A DNA stretch of 36,714 nucleotides from a virus, in the IMG/VR virus record IMGVR_UViG_3300045999_001064, positions 1 through 36,714 of that record; one strand, 5' to 3'. Numbering within the stretch: the stretch's first letter is position 1; each line of letters begins with the position of its first letter. The translations under genes and the position numbers were made by a program. Below are positions 30,097 through 36,714 of this stretch, piece by piece. The notes beneath the pieces are model-generated. The model saw only the letters and a list, made by a program, of their open reading frames with translations, searched no databases and was not told the DNA's origin.

Positions 30097-31944
30097 TTAA
30101 ACCATATAAATTCCAGATAGCATTATTTGCCCAGCAGTGTCCATTGGAATAGGATTATTTGAACCCCCTCCAACTGGGACTTGTTCTAAAGAAATTGTTG
30201 ATGCGGCTGTATTGACGTGAGCTTGGAAAGTATTTAAAGCAGTTAAAGTCACTTCATTAACTCTAACAGCACAAGGAGACCAACCACTTGATGCAGAACT
30301 AAAAGGAAGTCCTGAAATATTCATGTCTCCAGTTCCTGTATGAGCAGACCAAACTAAAAATATGCGATATGCAACAGTATTTCCAACTTTTGTGTAAGAC
30401 CCAGTTTGAACGCTATAAGTTCCTGTTCCAGCGGTAGTAGAGCCAACAATTGCAACATCATTAAAAGTCCCCTCCTCATAGTCATCCAAAGTATTAGCGT
30501 TAGATGATGCTGATTGAGTTCCAGGGAATGTGATGCCTGTGCCTGAAACAGATGATGAACCTTGAAGTGCAAGTGACTTGTCTTTTTCAATAGAAAGAAG
30601 TCCAGTAAAAGTGACTGCACCTCCTGATGTGCCTGATGGTGCGCCATACCAACTATGAATACCAGATGTTTGGGAATAATAAGTGGCACTATCTGAACCA
30701 ATGTATCTATATGCACCTCCATCCCAATACGCATTGTTCATCATCTGCGAATTAAGATTTCCAGTAAATGAGCCAAAACTAGCCCACGACCCAACTTGCA
30801 ATATCTTGTGCCCAGCCCAAGCACTCGGAGTAACTCCCAAGCCTAGATTGCCTGAGGAGTCGAGGCGCATTTTTTCTGTTCCTCCGCTTGCGCCGGTCTT
30901 AAAAACAAGCGGTCGGTTTGAATACGCCGACAAATACATATTTGTATTGTCTGTAGATACATCACCCGTTTGCGCTGACCCGTCTGAGTTTATAAAAACA
31001 ACAGCGCCGTTTGCAGCGCCGCCAACAAGCATTGAGTTTGAAACAAGTGAGCTACCCACAACTTGAAGTTTTTGTGTAGGTGAAGTTGTACCAATGCCTA
31101 CATTGCCTGCGCTTGTAATGCGCATAGACTCCACACCACCTTCTGTAAAGGCAATAGTGTCAGCCGCAGGAAACCAAATACCAGTGTTAGTGTCGCCAGT
31201 TGTAGTCAATGCGGGAAGCAATGCCGTTCCAGCAGAGAATGTTGCGACACCAGTAACTCCAAGAGTTGTGGATGCTGTAACTGAAGTAAACGCACCAGTA
31301 GATGCCGTAGTAGCACCTATGGTCATTCCATTGATTGTTCCACCTGTTAGAGTAGCACCGCTAGAAGCAAGAGTGTTTAGAGTGGCTGTAGAGGATGCAC
31401 CAAGGGTTGTGAAGTTACCCGCAGCAGGGGTCACATTACCAATAATGCCTTGCAGGGATGTTGCTGTAGCTGCACCTAAAACTGGTGTCACTAGGGTAGG
31501 GCTTGTAGCCAACACATTGCTACCAGAGCCTGTATTGGTCACAGAGACTATGTTCTTACTAGCATCTAACGCCAAAGCAGTCGAGGCAGTTAGTGCAGAT
31601 AACACAGGCTGTGCAGTAAAGGTAGCCACACCAGTGACAGCTAGTGTGCCACCAACGCTAGCATTACCAGCTAAGAACAAGTCTTTAAATTTTAAAGCAC
31701 TGCTACCAATGTCTACAGTGTTTGTAGTTTTTGGAGCCAGCAAAGTTGAAGAAACAGTTACATCTTGTGTAGGACCAAGAGCATTAATTGTTGCTCCTTC
31801 TCCAGCAGTACCGTCATGCTTGTGTCCTGTAGATGCATTGAAGGCATCTTGTACACCATCAAATTCAGAATCTAAATCAGCAGCATTAATAACATTACCA
31901 TCGGCAATGTTGTTGGTAGTATCTTTACGAACATATCCCGTCAT
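30097..31944 (-). CDS. Tail fibre or receptor-binding protein (615 aa)
   Basis: The N-terminus (MTGYVRKDTTNNIADGNVIN... then a GHKHDG loop) is a virion-attachment domain I recall from many aquatic phage fibres. The middle has repeated Thr-Ala-Gly-rich strands (ASSTATLNTLASSGATLTGG, MRITSAGNVGIGTTSP), as in beta-helical fibre shafts. The C-terminal domain starts YEEGTFND and includes GSYTKVGNTVAYRI and GLPFSS; it is probably the host-binding tip. A CpG-rich segment lies near 30830-31200. No autocleavage chaperone domain is seen. Confidence 0.85.
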   Translation of the reverse strand: MTGYVRKDTTNNIADGNVINAADLDSEFDGVQDAFNASTGHKHDGTAGEGATINALGPTQDVTVSSTLLAPKTTNTVDIGSSALKFKDLFLAGNASVGGTLAVTGVATFTAQPVLSALTASTALALDASKNIVSVTNTGSGSNVLATSPTLVTPVLGAATATSLQGIIGNVTPAAGNFTTLGASSTATLNTLASSGATLTGGTINGMTIGATTASTGAFTSVTASTTLGVTGVATFSAGTALLPALTTTGDTNTGIWFPAADTIAFTEGGVESMRITSAGNVGIGTTSPTQKLQVVGSSLVSNSMLVGGAANGAVVFINSDGSAQTGDVSTDNTNMYLSAYSNRPLVFKTGASGGTEKMRLDSSGNLGLGVTPSAWAGHKILQVGSWASFGSFTGNLNSQMMNNAYWDGGAYRYIGSDSATYYSQTSGIHSWYGAPSGTSGGAVTFTGLLSIEKDKSLALQGSSSVSGTGITFPGTQSASSNANTLDDYEEGTFNDVAIVGSTTAGTGTYSVQTGSYTKVGNTVAYRIFLVWSAHTGTGDMNISGLPFSSASSGWSPCAVRVNEVTLTALNTFQAHVNTAASTISLEQVPVGGGSNNPIPMDTAGQIMLSGIYMV

Positions 31945-31953
31945 AACTATTCC

Positions 31954-33933
31954 TTATCTTCTATCATGTGTGGCATACTCTAGCGTTGCAGCGTCCAGAG
32001 AAAACGGAGGGTCTTGGCTATCTGAAATAAACTGTAAAGATACAGAGAATCCAGAGCCTACCACTTGTGTTTGAAATTGCTTCTTCAACTTATCACCATA
32101 AACAGTTGTGCCATACTTAGCAGCACTAGTGCCGTAAAAGCCAACACTACCTGCACTATTAGACAGCACAATGGTTGAGGGCTGAATAGATCCTTGATCA
32201 TCAAAATCCAGCTTTAAATTCACTGATGTTGTAACAGATCCTTGGGGATCTGTATAGAGAAAAAGCTTATAAAAAGTCTTCCTCACCCTAAAATCATTAA
32301 TTGGTACATAAGGGGTGGCAAAGGAAGCAATAATGTTTGTACCATCAAAGCTATTACCCTGCTCCATCTCATACACAAATCCATCATTATTAGCAAACAC
32401 AATGGTTTCTGTTTGGTTTTGGTAGTCTCCATCAGCTACATAGCATTTAAACCCCACCAGTTCAGCCCATGCTATATTACCAGTGGACTCACCAGTCATC
32501 TGTGTTCCTAAAATACCCTTGGCATTAGATGCTGTAATATTAGCATTATACCCAAACAATCTATATTGTGACTTCTGTTTAATAACACAACTAGCAAATG
32601 TTGAATTTGCACTAATCAAAGAAGTCATCTCAGTTTGGACAGATTTAGACACCACCCCTAAGCTGAAGTCACCAATACGATCTGTAGCTCCCAATAGTCT
32701 TAAACCCTCTGGACCTAAGAACATAACATCACCACCAACTTCTTGTATGGTGTCTGAAGCTACGCACCCAACATTCTTAGTGATGGGCTGTAGAGAGAAG
32801 TCTTGTATGGTGGTTCCAGACAATTGACTAATAGTTTTCTCTGTAAAGATTATTAGTGTTTCTCTAAATACAATGAGGCCAGTGATGATGCCACCAACAT
32901 TAATAATTCCAGAGCCAGTAGCAGCATTAAAGTCTGTGTCTGTATATGGAGCAGTGAATATAATGTTTTCATTCTTAGCAAAGAACAACTGGTTCTTATG
33001 GCTAACAACAAACTGAGCACCTAATATATCTGTTGTCTTATCTGATATGACATTAAAATTTGTACCATCATAAATGAATGGATAGTTGGTACTGTCTACA
33101 CCAACAACTTTCTCAGTGCTACTAAGTCTATACTTGCTAAGGCGTGTCTTATAGTTGCTAGAGCGATTGCAAGATAGCCAAGTGATGGCAGCATTATCAG
33201 CAGGACTAGAAGCCAGTGCTGGATTTATAGAGACAGTGGCTGCAGTGGTAGTAACTGTGGGGATAGCCAACACTGTATACACCTTCTCAACACCAGCAAT
33301 ACTGAAGGTATCGCCAACCTGAGGAGCTTTAGTTAAGCCATCAATAGCCAGAGTGCTACCTGTCTGAGCACCACCATTAACAAGCACTGTGCCGTAATAG
33401 GGCTTACTTATCTTAGTGTAGCCAGCACCAGTGGTTGTATAAACATCACTATTTCTAACAGCTACAACACTGTTGTTCCAAGCAGAGATGCCACTAATAA
33501 TGCCTGTATGAGATGTAAAAGTTACAGCAGCTTTATCTGCTGGACTAGAAGCTAAAGACGTTGTGAGCGTCACTGTAGCCACTTTAAATGTAGAACTGTA
33601 TGAAACACCAGCAGCAGCAATGGTGTATGTGCCTGTCACACCAGCAATGGTAAACTTATCTCCAGCAATCGGGGTAGTGAGGATGTTTGAGATTATTAAG
33701 GTAGTACCAGTCTGACCACTACCCTGCACTTTAGGCTCACCGTATGCAGGTACAAAAGAACTACTGTATTTATTGTAGCCTTCAATACGCATGTAGCCAC
33801 CGTCCACAGAAGGCTCAAAGTTCTTCATGAGTCTTCCACTGCCGGGTGCTTGTGTGCCGTGCTGAAGCGGTGATAGATTGGAAATCAATCCACCACGGAA
33901 TTCAAAGGGATACGTCTGCCATCCATCAGCCAT
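31954..33933 (-). CDS. Tail nozzle protein (T7 gp12-like, 659 aa)
   Basis: The protein would form the lower part of the short tail. The N-terminus FRGGLISNLSPLQHGTQAPG and GRLMKNFEPSVDGGYMRIEG is the pattern of this family as I recall it. A beta-rich body with KNQLFFAKNENIIF and LGPEGLRLLGATDRIGDFSL follows. Two about 70-residue inserts (about 33505-33725 and 33170-33385) share a QTG(T/S)TL...GD.F.IAGV...YT pattern and an ASSPAD(K/N)AA end. The protein follows the tail tube gene by a 1-nt overlap, as expected. Confidence 0.8.
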   Translation of the reverse strand: MADGWQTYPFEFRGGLISNLSPLQHGTQAPGSGRLMKNFEPSVDGGYMRIEGYNKYSSSFVPAYGEPKVQGSGQTGTTLIISNILTTPIAGDKFTIAGVTGTYTIAAAGVSYSSTFKVATVTLTTSLASSPADKAAVTFTSHTGIISGISAWNNSVVAVRNSDVYTTTGAGYTKISKPYYGTVLVNGGAQTGSTLAIDGLTKAPQVGDTFSIAGVEKVYTVLAIPTVTTTAATVSINPALASSPADNAAITWLSCNRSSNYKTRLSKYRLSSTEKVVGVDSTNYPFIYDGTNFNVISDKTTDILGAQFVVSHKNQLFFAKNENIIFTAPYTDTDFNAATGSGIINVGGIITGLIVFRETLIIFTEKTISQLSGTTIQDFSLQPITKNVGCVASDTIQEVGGDVMFLGPEGLRLLGATDRIGDFSLGVVSKSVQTEMTSLISANSTFASCVIKQKSQYRLFGYNANITASNAKGILGTQMTGESTGNIAWAELVGFKCYVADGDYQNQTETIVFANNDGFVYEMEQGNSFDGTNIIASFATPYVPINDFRVRKTFYKLFLYTDPQGSVTTSVNLKLDFDDQGSIQPSTIVLSNSAGSVGFYGTSAAKYGTTVYGDKLKKQFQTQVVGSGFSVSLQFISDSQDPPFSLDAATLEYATHDRR

Positions 33934-34658
33934 TATTTAACCCTGTCACCAAAGCCTGAAAAAGCAGTTGATTGTGTAATTGCTGTTGACTGCATATAAA
34001 CATACTTATTGATAAGAAGAATACGCATCTTCTTTATGCCTTCTTCAAACTTACCTTTAGCTATATTAGCTGCCTGTTCATTGCTTCTAAACATGTATGC
34101 GTGATACATAGCACCATCTAAAATAACTTGTTTAAATCTTTCTGGAATAGATGGAACATCTGTAGAGCTAGAAAGATCTACAGGAATTCTGTAATATTCA
34201 TAGACAATTGAATATGCTTGATTAGGAGCAGGGACAACGCCCCACTCCAAACTAGGAGCATGGAATACATAAGTAGGAACATCTTGCTTGCTTGTATCAG
34301 CAGAATATTCCTGATCTACAAACCTTTGAAGATAGTCATCATAAGTCATGACACCAAGCCTAACAGTGTCGTTAGACAAAGTAGCACTTTCTTTTACACG
34401 GAAGGTGTCAAAGTCAATAGTGCTAGCGTCAGAAGGAAAAGCATATCTTGTTCCACCAACTGTCAAAGTTTCTTCAGCAAGCACATGATTGAAAGGCCAC
34501 TCATAATGGGTGTGGTTGATATCTCTAATAGCTGAATTTACAGCATCTTTAATATGAGCGTAGAAACCAGTGGCTGTAGAGAAGTTTGAAGAAGTAAGCT
34601 CAACTTCGTTAAGCCTTCTATTAACTTCATTGGTAAGTCCAATATAGTTGTATGCCAT
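33933..34658 (-). CDS. Tail adaptor/tubular protein A (T7 gp11-like, 241 aa)
   Basis: The protein would join the portal to the tail nozzle. The N-terminus MAYNYIGLTNEVNRRLNEVEL and the helix with IKDAVNSAIRDINHTHYEWPF are typical of short-tail gatekeeper proteins. A strand region with GTRYAFPSDASTIDFDTFRV follows, and the C-terminal helix has FEEGIKKMRILLINKYVYM. The length is near that of T7 gp11 (196 aa), a little longer. Its place upstream of the nozzle gene supports the call. Confidence 0.8.
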   Translation of the reverse strand: MAYNYIGLTNEVNRRLNEVELTSSNFSTATGFYAHIKDAVNSAIRDINHTHYEWPFNHVLAEETLTVGGTRYAFPSDASTIDFDTFRVKESATLSNDTVRLGVMTYDDYLQRFVDQEYSADTSKQDVPTYVFHAPSLEWGVVPAPNQAYSIVYEYYRIPVDLSSSTDVPSIPERFKQVILDGAMYHAYMFRSNEQAANIAKGKFEEGIKKMRILLINKYVYMQSTAITQSTAFSGFGDRVK

Positions 34659-34660
34659 TC

Positions 34661-34978
34661 TTATTGTTCCTTAACACGCAAACGAGTTACTCGCTCAGCT
34701 ACATTACCACTATTGTCTGTAATTCTACAATAGAACTTGTATTCAGTATTGTTAGTGCCTAGCCCAAGATTGATGGTTGTAACACTACCAGAAATAGTCT
34801 GAGATACATTCTGAATGCCATTAACAGTGTTACCTCCTGTAATGGCTGTCTTTACACCAGAGCTATTATCAACAAACCAAGAACAGCTACTAATAGTTGC
34901 TGTGTCTAGAAACCTAGACCAGTCAACACTGTAGTCTAAGATTTCATCAGGATCTTTGTTAGGCCATCGAAAAGACAT
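34661..34978 (-). CDS. Ig-like virion or fibre-tail adaptor protein (105 aa)
   Basis: The product has WPNKDPDEILDYSVDWSRFL at the N-terminus, then a strand-rich body (TISSCSWFVDNSSG, TINLGLGTNNTEYKFYCRIT) and a basic end, RVTRLRVKEQ. The DPDE..DYSVDW start and Ig-like strands match small virion proteins I recall as phage fibre-tail adaptors. There is no signal peptide. It ends 2 nt before the tail adaptor gene. Confidence 0.7.
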   Translation of the reverse strand: MSFRWPNKDPDEILDYSVDWSRFLDTATISSCSWFVDNSSGVKTAITGGNTVNGIQNVSQTISGSVTTINLGLGTNNTEYKFYCRITDNSGNVAERVTRLRVKEQ

Positions 34979-34988
34979 TATTAAACTC

Positions 34989-35963
34989 CTACTCCACTAA
35001 AGCACTTCTATCAGCAGTAGTGGACTTTCTATCTGTATATACTTGTCTAGGCTCTGTAGCCACATAAGATGTTCTGTCATACCCTGTAGAATGTCTATCT
35101 ACATAAACTCTACGAGACTCAGCTAACACCAACATTGTTCTTTCTTTTGCTGTGCTATGTCTTTCAACATACACAGTGCGTCTTCTATCATAAAGATGTG
35201 CTACAGCAGCATAATCAAATACAGATACTGTAACAGCTACTGTACCTACATCTCCGGTAGCAGACAACCCATCAAAGGTTGGTCTAGCATTATTAGCTGC
35301 AACAACATCACCAAGACTTGTTGTAGCTTCTACACCTGTTATAGCTACTAAGGCTTTAGCCAGTACAGAGACAATCCCTAAACTAGCTACACCCTCAACA
35401 CCAACTAAACTTGTTGTGGCCTTTGCCACTATAACAACACTACCTAGTGCTGTTGTACCTACAACACCATCTACAGGAATTCTATTGATAGATCTAACAT
35501 CAACAGTGCCTATAGCTGCTGTAGCCTCTACACCAGATAGTAATGTAACTGCCTTAGCAATTACAGAAATACTACCAACACTACCAGCAGCAGATACTCC
35601 TACTGCTTCTGTTATTGCTTTAGCAACTACAGATACACTACCAACATTTCCTGTAGCAGCTAAGCCAGTAGGTGATACTGTACAACCTAAGCTAAAAGAT
35701 ACAGCATCATTAACAAAGCCAGTAGCAGATACACCAACTAAACTAGTTACTGCTACGCCTACTACACCTACATCACCAGTAGCTCCAACAGCTACTAAGC
35801 TAACAACTACATGGTTAGCATCACCGCTAATAACAACACCACTATCTGATGTTGCAACCCCTTGCACCCCATCTGGAACATATGCAACATTGCTTTTACC
35901 ATAACGGGATGTCCCGTATATACCAATGCTATATATTGCCCCCGACCGGGTTGTCGTAGCCAT
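34989..35963 (-). CDS. Repetitive virion protein with two 22-residue repeat types (324 aa)
   Basis: The N-terminus (SGAIYSIGIYGTSRYGKSNV) is a small attachment-like region. The central part has about nine copies of a 22-residue beta repeat with a G(V/L)xA(T/A)GxVG core, likely a solenoid or fibre shaft. The C-terminus has three copies of another 22-residue unit with the pattern R.VY.(D/E)R.ST...R, rich in basic and acidic residues. I recognise no named family. Its place between the head-side and tail genes suggests a virion fibre or decoration protein. Confidence 0.65.
   Translation of the reverse strand: MATTTRSGAIYSIGIYGTSRYGKSNVAYVPDGVQGVATSDSGVVISGDANHVVVSLVAVGATGDVGVVGVAVTSLVGVSATGFVNDAVSFSLGCTVSPTGLAATGNVGSVSVVAKAITEAVGVSAAGSVGSISVIAKAVTLLSGVEATAAIGTVDVRSINRIPVDGVVGTTALGSVVIVAKATTSLVGVEGVASLGIVSVLAKALVAITGVEATTSLGDVVAANNARPTFDGLSATGDVGTVAVTVSVFDYAAVAHLYDRRRTVYVERHSTAKERTMLVLAESRRVYVDRHSTGYDRTSYVATEPRQVYTDRKSTTADRSALVE
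34992..35180 (-). repeat. Three 66-bp coding repeats (C-terminal charged type)
   Basis: Three successive 22-codon units encode the VY.(D/E)R.ST...R pattern at the C-terminus of the 324-residue protein; the last is shortened to 19 residues. Copies differ at several bases, so this is an old duplication. Confidence 0.75.
35200..35830 (-). repeat. Degenerate 66-bp coding repeats (beta-solenoid type)
   Basis: About nine degenerate 22-codon units encode the GVxATGxVG core and the VVAKA-type strands in the 324-residue protein. Unit boundaries are approximate because spacing varies in the N-terminal copies. Confidence 0.65.
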
Positions 35964-35976
35964 GACCTACGACTCC

Positions 35977-36420
35977 TTATGCGATACGAACAATAGCGTT
36001 GCTTGCGTCTGCTGCTGGGAATTGAATTACAAAGTCACCATTAGTTGATGTCTTATCACCACCAAAAGAAATGACAGCTACAGCATTAGTTGTGGCTGAG
36101 CCACCATCTGTAGTGGTATTATAAATTAAAGCACCAGCAGCAGTGATGGTTGCATTAGCAAAGGTAGCATCAGCAAAGTCAATGAATGCTGTAGTACCAC
36201 TGCTAGTGGGATCAATGTTTGTTAGAGTAGCACCACCAGCAGTGTAACCAGTGCCAACAACTTCGTTAGAGGTTGTGTAATCTGTGGTTGAAGCACCAAG
36301 GTTGGCAGAAGATGTGTACAAAGCAATCTTAAATGTATGACCGCTTGTAACATTAAAGTCATGTTTACGCTCAAGCAATTCTTTTTTAAAGCTTGTGCAA
36401 AGGGCAGAAGTAATAGCCAT
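35977..36420 (-). CDS. Putative head or virion structural protein (147 aa)
   Basis: The product begins MAITSALCTSFKKELLERKH and continues as a Thr-Gly-Ala-rich beta protein (HTFKIALYTSSANLGAST and VVGTGYTAGGATLTN). The FKKELL...HDF...FKIALYTSSA pattern is one I recall in head-proximal virion proteins of many tailed phages. AGAGG lies just upstream as a ribosome site. Its exact site in the virion is unknown. Confidence 0.7.
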   Translation of the reverse strand: MAITSALCTSFKKELLERKHDFNVTSGHTFKIALYTSSANLGASTTDYTTSNEVVGTGYTAGGATLTNIDPTSSGTTAFIDFADATFANATITAAGALIYNTTTDGGSATTNAVAVISFGGDKTSTNGDFVIQFPAADASNAIVRIA

Positions 36421-36446
36421 TAGAGAATCCTCTTAGTTTTAAAAAC

Positions 36447-36461
36447 GCTCTCTAATAGAGC
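36447..36461 (-). terminator. Weak terminator-like hairpin
   Basis: Read on the - strand, GCTCT and AGAGC form a 5-bp stem with a 5-nt loop, followed by GTTTTT. It lies upstream of the 147-residue gene, just after the stronger hairpin, and could allow partial read-through. Confidence 0.45.
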
Positions 36462-36470
36462 ATACAGAAA

Positions 36471-36496
36471 TGGGAGAGGCGATGAAGCCCCTCCCA
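36471..36496 (-). terminator. Intrinsic terminator-like hairpin
   Basis: On the - strand a 10-bp stem (TGGGAGGGGC with GCCTCTCCCA, one mismatch) with a 6-nt loop is followed by TTTCT. It comes just after the stop of the gene cut by the window edge. The short U-run suggests partial termination, which would step down expression from the head genes to the tail genes. Confidence 0.6.
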
Positions 36497-36509
36497 CATC
36501 AACTAGCTA

Positions 36510-36714
36510 TTAGGCCAGTTGCTCACGGTCAACGGAAGCACGAGCTGGGCGACCATCAACATTCATCAAGACAGCCCACACACGCAACTCACCAGAGGTG
36601 GGAGCAGTAGTAGCAGCTTGGATGAGCAAGTCGATAGTGTCAGCAGTAGCAATAACGACAGGCTGGAAAGCAGCAGCGTTCTGGGCATAAGCACCAGCAG
36701 CAGCAGCATCACCA
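36510..36714 (-). CDS. Partial structural protein, probably capsid region (67 aa seen)
   Basis: The frame is open at the window edge, so only the C-terminal 67 residues are seen. They include AYAQNAAAFQPVVIATADTI, then a strand region and a DGRPARASVDREQLA end, with a TAA followed at once by TAG. Third positions are rich in C, unlike neighbours, which suits a highly expressed virion gene. I recall similar ends in proteins next to the major capsid gene, but the full length and identity are not visible. Confidence 0.6.
   Translation of the reverse strand, partial: GDAAAAGAYAQNAAAFQPVVIATADTIDLLIQAATTAPTSGELRVWAVLMNVDGRPARASVDREQLA

Noticed and set aside
31094-32074. Long + strand open frame opposite the tail fibre gene
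   Set aside because: It mirrors an Ala/Thr/Val-rich gene, which leaves few stops on the opposite strand. It has no ribosome site or family motif.
1-36714. tRNA genes
   Set aside because: No clover-leaf with a T-loop GTTC pattern was recognised by eye in the short gaps; a covariance search was not possible.

Overview
The window is most of the genome of a short-tailed (podovirus-type) tailed phage. It has a T7-like primase-helicase, a family A DNA polymerase, a gp2.5-like single-strand binding protein, and tail tube and nozzle proteins. A nested Rz/Rz1 spanin pair points to a Gram-negative host. Many protein families resemble those of aquatic phages, but the host cannot be named from this sequence. 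Portal, terminase and major capsid genes are not present; they probably lie beyond the right edge, where a structural gene is cut off. No RNA polymerase gene is seen, and the clearest promoter is a perfect sigma70 type, so transcription is probably by host polymerase.

The layout is two convergent arms. Positions 46-16369 on the + strand are the early and middle arm. It runs from tiny leader genes, a strong promoter (509-536) and a DUF932 gene to an ADP-ribosylglycohydrolase, a tyrosine integrase and a run of small phage genes. The replication block follows: primase-helicase, DNA polymerase, SSB and a 5'-3' exonuclease with an in-frame TGA. After an HNH endonuclease comes a nucleotide block of ThyX, an intrinsic terminator, and both class I ribonucleotide reductase subunits. 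Three small genes end the arm. Genes are packed tightly, mostly with ATGA or TAATG overlaps, which suggests translational coupling.

Positions 36714-16337 on the - strand are the late arm, read right to left. In order it holds a cut-off structural gene, a terminator-like hairpin, head or tail accessory proteins, tail tube and nozzle proteins, and a tail fibre. A lysis and membrane cluster follows, with many tiny membrane proteins, a lipoprotein, spanins and a GH19 endolysin. Last come a small zincin-like protein and a set of probable internal or ejected virion proteins, including proteins of 920, 471 and 1676 residues. The two arms meet tail to tail and overlap by 33 bp at 16337-16369.

Four genes too short for a usual ORF cutoff were found by reading the gaps in the arms: 4592-4738, 11210-11386, 28344-28493 and 29665-29799. 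Two more are at 46-123 and 28984-29133. No stretch above 300 bp lacks a gene. I saw no tRNA, CRISPR array or insertion sequence.

The most interesting idea is a possible ADP-ribosylation pair: a DraG-type hydrolase made early, and an ADP-ribosyltransferase-like segment inside the 1676-residue virion protein. The function of that pair is inferred, not shown.
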